Assembly: GCF_022539315.1 (NCBI RefSeq)
Contig: NC_066323.1
Location: 4,032,219-4,096,218, forward strand
From: Serinus canaria
Taxonomy: Eukaryota > Chordata > Aves > Passeriformes > Fringillidae
Reading direction: 5' to 3'
DNA length: 64,000 nucleotides
In this document: positions 1-13,800 of the stretch, one piece after another
How positions within the stretch are numbered: the first letter of the stretch is position 1
Layout of the letters: each line of letters opens with the position of its first letter
Notes under the pieces: generated by a model
What the model was told of the DNA's origin: nothing
The model's database searches: none
What the model saw: only the letters and a program-made list of their open reading frames with translations
Position numbers and translations under genes: made by a program

Positions 1-1714
1 AGCAGCAGGAGGAGAAGGGTCTGGGCAACCACGTTTTTTGGGATGATGAATAATGGGAAAACAGGGCTGTCAGTCAAGCCTCGTGCATTCTGGACTGTCC
101 TTGGTCTGCTCCAGCTGGAGAAACCAAACTGAGTGATGCAGCCACAGGCAAGGATGCTGCAGCTCCCACCTCCCCTTCTCCACGTGGGAAGCTGGAGCAA
201 TTAAAAGGAGCCAGAGGGAGGCTGGCTGTGCTCCACGGGGACCTTTGCCTGCCTGGCCCGGGGATGGGCAGCAGCCCGAGCATCTGCCTTTCACGCCGAG
301 CAGCCTTGAACGCGGCTCTGTTGTGCGAGCTGTGCAATGTCCCCAGGGCGGGCGGCGGGCGGTGGCAGGACACTTGTGCCCATGACATCACAGGCAGGGC
401 ACAGGCGGTTCTTGTACAGCCCGAGAACGCTGTCAGTGCTGCCATTGATGTGCGGGTGCCCCGGGCGGAGCGGGGCACAGACGTGCCAGCTTGTACAGGC
501 TGCCCGGGGATTGTGGATTGTGCCCGCGGGTTCACCCTCCTAACCCCCGGGACCGACTGGGGCGTGGGACACCTCGGAGCAGAGCCCCGATGGAATGGTG
601 CCTGCAAACAGCCCTGGAGCAAGCTGGGAGGGAAAAGTACAGGGACACCTGTGTCGGATGCCCGGGGAGGGTTTGGTGCTGCGGGAGGAGCATGACCTGG
701 TTGGGAACTGCCTGCCAGGCAGCCCTTAGGGGATTTATTTATTTTTTTTTCCTGCTCACCCCGTTATGATGCACCCAGTCCCTTCCAACCTCACCCATTC
801 CACGATCCTTATGGTGCTGGGGACCCTTGGCAGGGGATGGTCCTGGGGCTCTGTGTGCTCTGCCCACAGCCACAGGTTACCAGCATCTGACCCCAAATCC
901 AACTCTTGAAAGGCCCTGGGAGTGCTGCTGAGAGGAAGGAAGAAGTTTTATTTCAGGGAAGAGATTTAAAAACCAAACAAAGCAAAGCAACCCCACAGCA
1001 GCTGCAGGGGAAATGCACATCTGCAACCACGGGGTGTGAGGAGATGGGGCCACGAATGTGATGGGGTATTAGTGCTGGCACCACAGAGGGGAAGGGTTCT
1101 GAGGAAGCACAAAGAACATTAAACTTTTCTAGTTTTTAAAGGATCAAAGCTGAAACACCTGCTTTGTGCCTGCCCAAAACACCCTGGTCTCCTGTGGGGC
1201 TCTGTTAGTCTGGGTTGGCCACAGCACTGTTGGGTCATGAAGGCTTTAGTGCTCATTTGCTGACACAAAGCCTCAAAACAGGATCAAATATAATTCTCCT
1301 GCATCAAAAAACTGCTCCACACCATTCCTAGCATCAAGTGTGGAGTGGTGGCTGTGAGCCATGGTGGTCACCCCAGTGTGGAGGTCCCTGACGCCCAGCA
1401 GAGCTCCCTGCAGCTCCACCAGGCCCAGCTGGAGCTCTTTATCCCATCCCCATGATGGAGAGAGCACCTGGCAGGCTCCCCATTTCCCAAATAACAGGGA
1501 CTGCAGGAAGGAGTCCTTGGGGGCACACTGGTGGCCCTGAGCACCCCAAAGGGGACAGGAAGCTGTGCCTGCCTCTCCACAGCCCTGCTGCCCATGCAGG
1601 GATGGGACAGTGCTGGGACACCCCAGCTCCTCCAGGGAAAGGTGAGTGCTACCAGATTGGTGCCTTTGCATTGCAATAGTCAACCTGTGGTCATTTGCTT
1701 TACATTTTTCCTTC
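1..1714. other. Flanking DNA beyond the SLC7A14 3' end, no gene recognised
   Basis: A moderately GC-rich stretch lies at about 330-600. None of the open frames contain a recognisable domain. In human the tail-to-tail neighbour on this side is CLDN11. I looked for its four-span claudin sequence and C-terminal tail and did not find it here, so at most its 3' UTR could be present. Confidence 0.6.
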
Positions 1715-1729
1715 TTTTTTTCCCCCTTT

Positions 1730-1735
1730 TTTATT
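1730..1735 (-). terminator. Candidate polyadenylation signal AATAAA
   Basis: The plus strand reads TTTATT, so AATAAA is on the transcript strand, followed by a purine-rich GGGGGAAAAAAAGAAGG stretch rather than a clear GU-rich element. It is the most distal of the candidate signals before the composition shift. The alternatives at 2087-2092 and 4335-4340 would give shorter UTR isoforms. Confidence 0.4.
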
Positions 1736-2293
1736 GTGTAAACAAATAACCATTTTCTTTCACAGCACTACAAGTAAATATCAAAGTCAGCCTGCTGCAA
1801 TGGATCTTCTAAAATGGAATTTTTGAATCACCTAAAGCAAGATTTTGTTAATTTCTAGCTTCAATTTAGCACTGAAAAATACCAGAACTTCAGGTACTGA
1901 TTGGCTGAACAAAATTTACATGGGATTTTTTAAATTATTATTACTTTTTGGTTTAGTCTTTCATTTAAAAGATTTACATTACTATGGAAACTATTTCTAA
2001 GACACAATTGTCTCTGGCTTTCTTTACAAATCCCTCAGTTCCTCTTTGATTTTTAAATGTAAAGGCACAGAATAAAGCTTTATGCATTTATTAAAATATA
2101 CAGATTTTGGTAAATTTAGATTTTTTTTTTCTTAGTATCTTGATTATATATATGTATTATATGTATAGTTGTCAACAACACAGTCATTTGAAAATAAAAA
2201 TCACTCCATAACATATCTGCATATTTTTTTTCTTTCTCATGACACACTACAAGACCCCATTGTACAGTGCACCAATGGGCTTCTGTAAACCAC

Positions 2294-2314
2294 AAAAAAA
2301 AAAAAAAAAAAAAA
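2294..2314. repeat. A21 homopolymer
   Basis: Twenty-one consecutive A residues on plus lie inside the probable SLC7A14 3' UTR, where they read as a U run. A shorter A run follows near 2400. Confidence 0.95.
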
Positions 2315-5300
2315 GGATAGAACAAACTGCTTTTAACAAATACACCAACTTCATACCAGAACTGCAGAAAATTGCTACACCAGAAAGTACCACCTGCAAA
2401 AAAAAAAAGGCAAGATATACATCAGAAAGACTGAACAAAACGAAGTGAAGGTCATTTACAAGCTGGATTTACAACATCCCATGTTGCTGGGGTGTGATTT
2501 TGCTGCCATGTGGAGGATGCCAGAGTGCTGGGCCTCGGACTGAGGGGTCGTGACCGTGTGGAGTGAATTTGTGGAGGGGCTGAGATCTTACAGAGTCGGC
2601 CTGGAAGGTTTGAGGTATTTATGCTCCCTCTGTACCATGCATTTGGCCCCTCAGGGAGGGTAGGCAGGCACGGAGGGGCTTTGTGCCTCTCACCAGAGGT
2701 GGGAGCAGGATGGTCCCACCCTGCCACGTCCTCCTGATGGCTCAGGGATGGGAGAACCTCCCTCAGGGCACCCTGGGGAAAGGCTGGAGTTGAAGTTACA
2801 GCAAAATAAGCACTTGCACCTCTTCTCAGCCCCCTGGCCAGCAGTGCCCAGAGGTGACGGCCACACCTGGACATTTTGCCTTCTCAGCCTTTGTTCGTGC
2901 CCACTGGAGAGCCCAATGCTGCTACAGGAGAGAGCACGTGAGTCACCAGAGGCTGAATCTGCACATCTCCCAGGAGCTGCCACCCAGAACAGGAGCAGGG
3001 ATCCTGTAACCCCAGCCTTTGGCCTCTGGCAAACCCCCAGGACCTGTGGCTTGGTCACTTGCTCCTTAAACACCTCTGTTGGGTGGGATGTGGTGCAGCT
3101 CCCACCCCAAGCACAGCGAGGGCTGACAGCAGCCCATCCACATCTGACAGTGCCGTGGTGGCATCAAAGATGTTCCCTGGTGGTCCCAGGATGGGGCACA
3201 GCCATCTTGCCCCAGAGCTTCCCCGGGAAGGAGAAGGAGGATGGGTGACTGGGAATGGGGACAGCCAAAAGGCTGCTCAGATCCAATGGAGAAGTTCCTA
3301 CAGACACCAAAGAGCAAGGGGTCAAGGCCTTGTCAAATTATACGGCGTGACTAGAGCGGACATGACGACAGACACTGGTACTGGTAACTGCTCCTAGCAA
3401 GAGATTAAGGCTGCAAGAAGAACAGGCTTTGACCCAACAGGGTGCTTGGGCATGAGTTTGTGGCTCGGCAGATGCCCAAATACCGTGTGGAAGCAGGACG
3501 AAAACGACTGCCTTGGATATGGTATAGTACAAGAGCTGGTAGGAAAATAGCATCAATCTTTCTCCCTGAAAACACAGCCAGACCTGCGAGGTGCCATCTC
3601 TCTTGGGTACTTCTAAGGCATCAAGGATGAGAGCAGCCAAGCATGGGTGGGCAGTGACCATCACAAGAAGAGCTCAGTGCTGCTGCAGAGGTTTCCTGAG
3701 CTGGCCCGTGAGCAGTGCACATTGCAACAGCTTTTCAGTGGGACACACTCAGGATTTCTCCTTGTAGAAGCGTGGTAGGGCTGGGCAGCAGGAGTCAAAG
3801 CAAAGCTTACAGATCCTGTAGCCAAATCCTCACTCCCACCTTGAAGCTGCTGCAGAAGCCAAACTTCCCTTGGCTTGCTCGGAGCACTCCAGGTTAAGAT
3901 CTGCAGAATTAGATGTTCTTCTCCACTGGGAAAAGGACTGTAGTTAGCCACTGCTTGGGACAGGAGCTGGAGGGATACTTTTGCAGCCCCAGGCAGAGCA
4001 TCTCCATCAAGCCCTTGCATCCCAGGAGTGAATAGGCACAGGTCCAGGCACCCTTTGCACCTGCTTGCCCACAGAGGGTACCGGGCAGGTGTTTTGGGAG
4101 CCTGAGCCTCATCCAGTGTACCAAAGCATTAAAGGTTCTCAGTATCCACGAGGATATTTCCATATTGGAAATCCTGCCCCTGTTGATGTTAAATTGTCCC
4201 CTGGGATGCCAGCAGCAGCCCATGGTACTGGGGGTTGGTCTGGGCTGCACTGGATCCCCTGGGATGGATCCATCTGCAGCCTTCAGCTGCTGGGGGGAGG
4301 ATGGGAGTTGTTGTCTGATATGTTTTGTTCATTGTTTATTCAAAAAATATTCCTCCACCACAGTGTTTTACACGAAGCATGATGGGCTCCACAACTGGAC
4401 CTGCTGGTAATCACTGACCAAACCCCACCCCTGCTGACCAACGATTCTGTGGGGACACAGGCAGCAGGGAGTCTGATGGCACTTCTGGGGGCCATGGCCA
4501 TGTTCAGGGGGTTTAACATCCCCCTGCTGGCCACCTCTGCCCCACTAGCCAACAGCTCTGTTTGGTTTCAGACTGAAATACGGACACTTACGGAATGAGC
4601 AGCATTTCAAGTGTTTTTCATACAGCACCCACCAAGCCAAGGTCAAAACCAGAGAATATTGTACAAGGTGCAGATGGCAGTAGGGAGTCAGATTTCAGTT
4701 GCCAAGTCCTCCCTGCTTGCCCCCCATGGCCCAGCCCTGCCAAGACATGGCTGACCCATGGATGCTGCTGTTTTGTGAGGGCATGGGTGGGTGTCTGGAG
4801 CACTGAGGGCAGAGTGAGCACTGGAAGGTGCCCAGCACGGTGAGGGAATGACAGCAGAGTCATTTTTGTAAAAGACACAAGGTGGTGGGAGCAGTGCTCA
4901 ACCTCAGACTGGTGATGCTCAGAGGAATGTGTGGTCCTCGTTGACTATTTGTACAAAGAGGGTTGAGTCAAGAGTGGGTCACAGCCCTCATTGTGACCAG
5001 GAATGGGATCAAGCTACCAGCCTCAGATTTGGGGTGTTGGGCCGTGCTGAGACTTAAGCTTGGACTGAGACAAGGATTAATTTTGAATAACAATATTGGG
5101 GTTTGGGGTGTGGAGATGGCCTTGGGGAAGAACTGCTCTGTGAAGTGTACCAGAACAGGCTACAGTGTGATGGAACCAACTATGATCTCTGAGCTACTCC
5201 CAGGGAAGAGTGTGTCCATCTCCATTTTGTACCTACCCACCTCTCTGTGCCTCTGGCTCAGCAATCATTTCTAGGTGGATCAAAAGGAAAAAAACACACA

Positions 5301-5466
5301 TGCCAAGAAAGTGCCAAAAACTTTAGAGTGGCATCCCACTGCTGTGGCCATCGGGTGGACTTTCCCCAGGGACAATTTGACTTGTCTCCTCATGCGGCTC
5401 CTCCCACCTCTCAACACCCTCCTGGTTTGGCACATCTCCGACTCCGCTGCCTCACTGGTGCAGCTG

Positions 5467-5502
5467 GTGCTGGGAGATCAGCCAGTGCTGGGGGATCAGC
5501 CA
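5467..5502. repeat. 18-nt tandem duplication (2 copies)
   Basis: GTGCTGGGAGATCAGCCA at 5467-5484 is followed directly by GTGCTGGGGGATCAGCCA at 5485-5502, with one mismatch. It lies about 210 nt past the SLC7A14 stop codon in the predicted 3' UTR. Confidence 0.95.
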
Positions 5503-5711
5503 GCATTCACCAGAGCGGGACCCCACTGGTGGAGCTGGGACAGGCCACGGGCTGTTTTGGTTCGGGGTCAGCAGCAATCGCAGAGCGTGTCCCGAGTACC
5601 AGAGGTGAGCAGGGTGGTGGTGGAGGACCCAGGGAGGATGGGGCAGGATGGGGGAATCAGGGGGACCCTTCCTCATCGCCTGGGCGGCGCGGCGCCCCGC
5701 TGCCCGTCCCG

Positions 5712-6034
5712 CTACTCAGGCGAGTAGTCCAACTCGTCATTGGCGATCAGAGCATCCGAGGGCGGTTTGTGCCGGCCTTTGCTTTTCGACCTGCTACTTG
5801 TCCGATGGCTTTCCTTGGCGCCCGCCATTTGCTGGTACGAGAAGCTCTTGTCCTCAGAAGGACCCCAGGCCGGGTAGCTCTCGCCCTCGGGGGCGAAGGA
5901 GAAGCCATCGTCCACGGAGAAGGGGTCGACGTCCACGTCATAGCGCTGGTAGGTGCTCTGGTGCAGGGCCTCCTCCCGGGCACTGATCTCCAGCGTGCTG
6001 TTCCACATCCCATAGCCAAAGTAGATGAGCAGAC
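5712..6034 (-). CDS. SLC7A14: SLC7A14 exon 8, last coding segment (residues 665-771) and stop
   Basis: The acceptor CTCTTACCCACCCCAG precedes 6034. The exon encodes the last span ([13 protein letters not shown]) and an approximately 95-residue cytosolic tail rich in Ser, Asp and Lys. YQQM at 731-734 fits the YxxPhi sorting-signal pattern used for lysosomal targeting; this is an inference from pattern only. The tail ends DELDYSPE with TAG at 5714-5712. The segment [14 protein letters not shown] is the kind of acidic stretch expected in this tail. Confidence 0.95.
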
Positions 6035-9000
6035 CTGGGGTGGGTAAGAGGGAGAGGGTTGGACCCCAGCTACTCACTAGCCCTGCTAGCCCTGCCTGAT
6101 TTCACCTTCATGCACAAATGCTGTCACTGGCAGCAAATATATCCAGAGATCTGATTTCTGGTGGATAACGGGATTCACCTACCCCAGACATCCTCACAGA
6201 GAAATGCAGACTCCCCATGTCATGGACTAGCCATGGGGGACTGATGCGAGGTTAAATCAGGATCACGTATCTCTGAAAAAAACCAATGGGATGTCCTTTC
6301 CCTAACAGCCATGGATGGGCTGGTGGAGCTCATCACACCTAACGGCAGTGGTTTAATTGACTCATTGCCATTGCTGGCAGCTCAAGAGGTATTAGTTGTA
6401 CCCACAGAGGAAAGTACTTAATTGGAGCAGATTAAATTGATGTTTTGGAGCAATCTTTTCTTCCAGGTAGAAGGGCTTACACTGGATTTGCAGCTTCGCC
6501 TATTGATCTAAAGGGCCAAAAAAGCACTGAGTATATCTTCTCTGGCCCAAAAATGCAGATGACAGCCCCTGCCCAATGGCTCAGCTTGGAGGAGCTATGA
6601 GATCTGCTTTATTCTCTTGGTTTTGTGGACTAAGTGGGTTGCAAAGTAAAGCACTATGCATATACTAGACTCCTGTTTATGTGTCAGAAAGCCTAAATTT
6701 GGGGAAAAAAGGATCCACAACAGAGTCTGTGAGTCCTAAGATGGCCCTACCCAGAAGTTAAGAGCTTGAGCTAAAAGGAGATACAGTCTATAGATCTGAC
6801 TTGCCCAGGGCTTCTAGGATTTGGCAGCTCTGGACTTTGGAGAAGCAGTGCTAAAATACTGGTGTGGGCTGCTTAAAAGCTCGAGTGGGTGACAGAGCAA
6901 GAAATCAGGCTGATTTCTGTACAAAACCTGCCTGTGAGGCAATTTCCAGAACCCGCCTACTTGCATCAAAAAAGCCATCAAAATAGTCACCTTTGCATGA
7001 AGTCATTCTCTTCCATGAAACTGATGTTTTCTGGAGGTGTAATTTAGCTGTGGTTCAAGGGCTGGATAAAATGAGATTTCTAAAAACTTCATGGCAAGGG
7101 GCAGATAAGAAGGACTGGGTATTTCCCAGGCATTAGACTACGCACTCTAATTAGGGAAGTTGCTATTATCAACACCCTTCTAAAAGAGTGTCAGTGAAAA
7201 AATAAAAATAAATGAACCTGGGACTCACCCACAAAACACCAGACAGCAAATCGGATCCACGTGACTGTGGAGAGCTTCAGCATGAGATAGATATTGACCA
7301 GCATGGCGAAGGCAGGGACGAAGGGCAGACACGGGGCCATGTAGGGCAGCTTCTTGGGGTTTTCTGGCTGCTGCAAAATCACAAACACCAGCACAGCGAT
7401 GAGCAGGACCATCAGCACCACCAGGAGGACAGCCCACCAGCTCTGCTCAGAGATGTAGTCTGACCCAAAAATGATGAAGGAGCAGAAGATGAACATGAGG
7501 ACAAAGAGCAGGAGCACACAGGTGGTGACCGTGTGGCCGGTGGCTGCCGTCGGGCGATCCATTTTACCCGGCAGCCCGAGGTGGATCCGCATCGTGTAGT
7601 AGCGAGGGCCAATCAGCTTCTTCAGCTTGATGAGATAGATGTTCTCAGACTCATCTGCCTCTATCCCTGAGGTCATGTCGACGGTGCCATAATTGGGGTG
7701 ATTCACGTTGTAGGCGGATTTATCGGATTTCCCAATTAGCATCTCGTTATCTCCTAGCGACGGCAGATTTTTTGCCCCGCACGTGTTGGTCGGTGGGCCA
7801 GAGAATTCCTCTCCTTCGCTCCCAGGAGAGCAAGCTTCCTTCTCACAGTCAGCCAGGATGCCCTCCTTCTTCTTGGTGTGCTCCTCAGAGAGGAATTTGA
7901 CGAAGCCGTCGATGTCGCTCTCGGGCTGGTACCGGAGGAGCAGGACGCAGACGGACACCAGTGTGTAGGCGAGCAGGGTGCCAATGGACATCATCTCAAT
8001 CAGGTCCCTCAGGCTGACCAGCAAGGAGAGCAGAGCTGCCAGGAACCCAGACACGATACAAGCCACGACAGGGGTTTCTGTGTAAGAGCTGACGTGGGAC
8101 AAAAACCTGGAGCACAGAACAATCACAAAAAGTTAAAATCACAGAATTAAAATCACGCAATCCCTGTTGCAATAAGCCTTCCCTGGTTGCAGGGGACAGT
8201 CTCAGGGATCCCTTCAGGTCTTGTTGCTTTTTGGAACTTTGATTCCAGGTGGGGACTGGCAACAGTGCTGAAGTTGAATTTGGAGTTAGAGCTGGGTCTG
8301 ACCAGCTCTGCAATGAGCACTCGGATACTTCCCAGATTTTATCCATCTAAACTGCTCTCCTTTGCAAGTAGCTCTTGAATTAAACACTCATCCCCACATA
8401 ATCAGAATCTCTAGGTAATAGCACCAAACGAGAAACTGTAGGGTAGACTGCTTCTGATATTTTCATCCCAGGACAATGCTTTGGCTTGTGCCCCATTTTG
8501 CACCCACCTTGCCTGTGCATGCCCATTGCTCCCTGTAGTGACAGTGTGGGACCCCCAAAACCCCCAGTACAATTTCCCCTCAGATTCCAAGAGGCCAGAA
8601 ATAAATGCCGGCATGGGTATGACTGACCTGAAGAGCAGCCCATCACCAGCCATGGCATAAATGACTCTGGGCATTGGGAAGAGGGAGCCCAGCAAGCTGA
8701 CAGTGAGGCCAGCCACGGACCCGATGGCAACGATGAATTTGGCTGCATAGAAGCCGTGGACCACGAACATTTCCATCAGTGGGGACTCGGTGTCGATGGC
8801 ATCGTAGGGCACCATCAGCGTCAGGATCATGCTCACCTGGGCAAGGCAAGAGGAGCAGGACAGGGCTGTCAGCATCAGCACCGGGGGCTGCTGGGGGTTC
8901 TTAGGGTGGAGGGAATGCTGGAATTGATGCTGGAATTTGGTCTGTTTGCACTTTGTTCTAGAGCAGTTAATCCTGAAAACTGTGGGGTCTTAGTCTCTGC

Positions 9001-10807
9001 TACTCAAAGGCAAGAAGAGGATGCTTGAAGCTCGCTTCAGGGGTGATGCAGGAGACAAGCAGGACTGGTGAGGCTGGCAGGGTTAGTAACACTCACTTTG
9101 GCTGCATTGCTGTGTGGGAAATAATGCTGGGGCAGACCCCAAATCCAGATTGCATTCTTGGAGCAACACTCTGGCTCTATTTGAATCAAAGAATTTGGTT
9201 TCATGAGAAGCCCACTCCCATGCTGGTGAGTTTCTTTGAAATTATCAGAACAGTGTTTTTTCTCTTTCATAACTAATTTTTGCTCTTTTGCAAGGAAAAT
9301 CTCTGAGCACAGGCATGTTTTTATTGGGGTGCAGAGCAGTGCAATCTCACACAGCCATCCCTGCCTATTCTTCCCCTCACTTGGATCCTCTCCCATATCT
9401 CCAGCAGAGGCAGTGCTGCTTTTCCCAGAAACACAGAGAAAGGATGCTGCAATGCTGCTGCTCCTTCTTTGCTTCTCTCCTGGGTGCAAAAATAGCTGTG
9501 GATGGGGACAAGAAAAATCCTGCCTGCCACCACGTCCCTGCAGCTGGCAGAGGGGTCTTGTCAGGTGACAGAAGCCTGGGGACAAATGCAGAGGAGCCTT
9601 GGCAGGCACTGTACAGGTGTCCAGAAGGACTCACATAGTACATTTATATATATTTATTTGCATACATACATATTTATGCACATTCACACCTGTGCAGGGA
9701 CTACTTACAGACACATAAGCTGTCAGGCACGTGACGAGCGAGGCCGTGATGGCGTAGGGGATGGAGGTGTTGGGGTTCTTCGCCTCCTCTCCCGTGGTAG
9801 CAATGATGTCGAAGCCAATGAAGGCATAGAAACAGGTTGCAGCCCCCTTGAGCACCTGTGGGGAGGATCAAACATCCTGGGTGCCAGAAGGGAGGCTGAC
9901 ACCCAGCCAGGGAGAGGGATCTGAGCAAAAATGGAGCAGCGCTGTTGTGCCTTGTCTGAGCTAAAGGGTGAGTGGCCACAGGTCAGGGGGTGTACATGTA
10001 GCTCTGGGGACTGACCCTGAGAGCACCCCTAACCCATCAATCTGATCTGGGGAAAAGATTTCAACCTGTGCCCTGAGCCATGGAGAGAATTTGCAGCTCA
10101 CCCCACAAACCTGCAGTGCCTGAATACGCTGGGAGATCCTGCCACTGTCAGAGGAGAAAATCAACCAATTTCAGGTTTGCTTTAATAATCCTCCACCCCA
10201 AATCCATTTTTATGAGTAGGGATCTGGAACGTGTTTACATGTTCTGCCTTAGCAAGATGTCTCATGTGGCAGCAAGATCCGCTTGCAGAGGAAGCAGGAG
10301 AGAGCAGCAGCCGTCAGATGTGAGCCGCTTCCCAAACAACCTCTGTTTTGCTTGGAAGTTGCAGACAGGTTAGGAGCACACACTGGAGCACTTGGATGAG
10401 GAATTATTTGTACTGTTTGGTTATTTTTTTTTTAATGTGATTTTTAAAAATATACAGTATTAGTGACGACATTTATAGGAAAGGAACACTGGAGCAGGGT
10501 GAAGACTGCCTGGCTGATCTGGAGCTGTGAAACCTTTGCAGCTTGCTGGGTACCACCTGTCCATCACACCTCTGTCATCTCAGCTCTCTAGTGATACTGC
10601 ACACAGTAAAACTCACCTCTTTCAGGGACTGTCTGTAATTATCCTTTTAAAATATGCCCTACCCTGCTGGGGATCTCACACTTGTGTTTGGTGGCGGATT
10701 TACTTTTACAAATAGCTTGTGAGACAATGCACCAGCTGAAAAGGATGAGACCACCCTACTGAGGTTTTTGTGTTTTGGGTATGCATCTATCTTTTAAAAC
10801 TACTTTT

Positions 10808-10862
<55 letters not shown>

Positions 10863-13800
10863 CAAGAGATACTTGGTGCATTGAATTGGAGCAAAACAGA
10901 TATTTTCCATCAATCCTATTGCATGGTATAACAACCCAAGCACAACCCAAAGGTAAATATGACCTCTGTTCTCATGTGAGCCTCAGAGCTCTTCTCCTTA
11001 CTGTTGTTCTCTGGCAAAGAGGCATTGATCTACTGGACGAAGGTGCAGGGACTATATGGCAGTTTGGGACCATTTCTATAATCAACTTTTATAGTTTACT
11101 TTACTTTCTTGCTTATTTTTCTGCACAAAACCCCAATGGAGTTAAGCAGTGTAAATCTGAGAAATTATCTTGGGTTAAGGCCAGCTGAGATATTTTCAGT
11201 CTCTGTTCATCCTTGGATAAAAACCAGTGCAAGCAAGCTAAAAAAGCCAAATATGTCCAAATTCTCAGTAAGCTTTGAGGGAACATCCATAAAATAAGTG
11301 CTGGCAGGTGGCATTATGAAGTGCTCAAAACAAATGCTTGAGAACATTGTTGTTGAAAACCAGCCAACAAAAGTATCTCCCCACTCTGCAGAGGCTGAGC
11401 CAGCTCTCTGGAGCTCCCTGTTTCAGATAGCCCCAGCATTTTGCTCCATTGCCTGGCAATTAGTGGCATTTCCTTGGGGATACTTCCATGAGGAATTTGA
11501 CTCTGCAGAAGGACATTTTGGAAAAGTTCTGAGTTTATGCTAAGAGGCATTAGGAGTTAGGAGATGAAGCACTGCCAGACTCTTTGGGTTTGGTGGAAAG
11601 AGCAGGTCTGGATCCAAGCCTAATTTGGAGGTCCCTGGCCAAAGCACAGGTGGATTTAGCAGGGCTGGGATCTGGAGGGTGCAGCAGAATTGGGGTGTGT
11701 ACACCATGAGCAAGGCTGAGTGTGTAGCAGCATTTAGGTGCTGTGTGTCCCCCCGTGCTCCCAGGACTTACCCCTGGCCATCCGAACGGCAGGAATTGCC
11801 CTTCAGCCCAGTTGTCACTTTTGATGTAGAACAGACCAGCAATCATGATGAAGACCCAAACTGCCAAGTTAATGACATTGAGCACGTTGTTCAGTCCCAC
11901 GGAGTTCTTCACCCCCATGGCCACAATGATGGTGACAATGACAGCAATGACCAGAGCAAGAAGGTCAGGATACGACTCCTCCCCTTTTCCTATGTGAGAG
12001 AAAAGAGATGTGCTACTCTCCATCCACCGAATATCCAGGATCTCTGTGGGGGAGTTTTAAACACTTTTCAGACCTTGAAGTTTTGCAGAACTCTTTGGTC
12101 TCATTGCAAAAGTGGTCTCCAGAGGTCTGTGCCTCCACCAGCTAAAGTTGTTTAATTTAATTAAGGTGATAAATCTTGATGTCTCAAGACACTGTTCAGA
12201 CTTTGGGAGAGCAGCAAACCAATGACTGTGTCCCAATTTGCATAAAGTGTATCTGCCAAGTACTCATTAAAAATCAATCAGCCATGAAGTTTTCATGACA
12301 CAGGTACAGGACAGCTGGCTGGTTTGCTTACTGGTAAGATTCATGGACTGTTGCTGGAACTGCTGGTCATACAGGACCACCACAGCCCCCAGTCCCCGTC
12401 AGTACAGCAGACACCAGCTTGTGTTCTTTAACAAATTTCTGTGTGTGCCTCAATAGGACAGAGCTGAGTGTTTGCACTGAGTGAAGGGTTTCTGTGCTGC
12501 CCCTACCCTCTGACATTTGGCTATTTCTGTGCACATATTCTAAATGCCAGCTCATCCCAAAGGGGCTCAAAATATCCCGAATCCCATCCCCTCCAATCCC
12601 GCCTGTGCGCCAGGCTGCTGAGGCGAAATACCAGAGCCAGCCAGACAGTAAATAATGAATGAAGCCTAATATCCATGCCTGACTCCTGACGAGCTTCCAA
12701 TTACTTTTGAGGCCCGAATTAATGGAGGTATCTGAGCCCAGCAGGACGCACCCAGACCGTTGAGCGTGCCGACGCTGTTGATCATCCAGCGGCTGATGGT
12801 GTGGTTGGCCAGCGAGTCAAACATGCTGCTGAGGGCACTGGCACCTGCAGCTGTCCCAATCAGGTACTCCAGGATGAGGTTCCAGCCGATGAAGAACGCC
12901 ACAAACTCCCCCACGGTCACGTAGCTGTAGGTGTAGGCAGAGCCCGTGGTCTTGGGGACGCGCACACCGAACTCAGCGTAGCAAACACCTGGTTGGAAAA
13001 AGAGCAAGAGGTGTAAGGAAAAGGAGGTTGGGAAATGGAAAAAGTAAAACTGCCTTGGTGTCACCTTCCTGGAGGTGCTAGGAGGTGTCAGGACTGCGGT
13101 CAACATCAGGAACACAGAGACATCACATGGTGACCCTCCTTATCCTGTTTCTTGGCTTAAAAACCAGAAATATTTCCACTAGGAAATATTTCAAACCAGC
13201 CAGATGTTTTAATGGGATCCTGGACCAGTGCTGCACACTCTCACCCCAGAGGAAGATGCCACAGAAGGCTACACCTCTCCCTGCCCCAAACTTCCAATCT
13301 CCAAACACTCATCCTGCATTATTTCCCTGCAGATCCAGGCATGAGCACTGTCCTGATCATCCCTGCTTTTGTTCATACCCAGGCAAGAGGAGTTTGAAGA
13401 TGTCTTACACAGAGAACATAACTTATTTTAATACTTAAAAAATATTATATTTAAATCTTCTAAAGAATATTTGCAAAACTAACTGTGCAGAAGAAGAAAA
13501 GAAAAGCAAGAAGTATTTAACTGTAAACGTTTGGGAGGAGGATTCATCAGACTTCAATACTTTTTGAACTCCTTGTGCGCTTACTATGTCAGGATAATTT
13601 TTAATAAAAACCTGACCTTGACACGTTGATGTATTAAAACAACCATAAGCTTTAAAAAAAAAATGAATGGATGTACTTAGTCTCAAATTCCCCAAATATT
13701 ATTCATGACAAGTGCTGGAAGGGTCCTGCATGTTTATGCTCCTGCCCCAAAGACCCCAGTGAAGTTCATATGGGTGAATTGGTTAAGGGCTGTTACTACC

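Larger units (their letters stand above)
1715..5711 (-). other. SLC7A14: Probable SLC7A14 3' UTR (end uncertain)
   Basis: No gene is recognised here on either strand, and the sequence directly follows the stop codon. Candidate minus-strand AATAAA signals (TTTATT on plus) are at 4335-4340, 2087-2092 and 1730-1735. I favour the last because composition changes abruptly near 1690, from AT-rich UTR-like sequence to GC-richer flank, and because the signal sits in TTACACAATAAAAAAGG. This would make a UTR of about 4 kb. It holds an 18-nt tandem duplication (5467-5502) and an A21 run on plus (2294-2314). Transcript evidence would be needed to fix the end. Confidence 0.45.

Noticed and set aside
1..1714. 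Possible 3' end of CLDN11, the human neighbour on this side
   Set aside because: No claudin coding sequence is present, and whether the stretch is its UTR cannot be decided from sequence alone.
5247..6047. 266-codon plus-strand open frame
   Set aside because: It is the antisense shadow of the GC-rich last coding exon and early 3' UTR of SLC7A14, with no recognisable domain.
10756..11188. Open frames containing long poly-Phe or poly-Lys
   Set aside because: They are translations of the 51-base homopolymer, not proteins.
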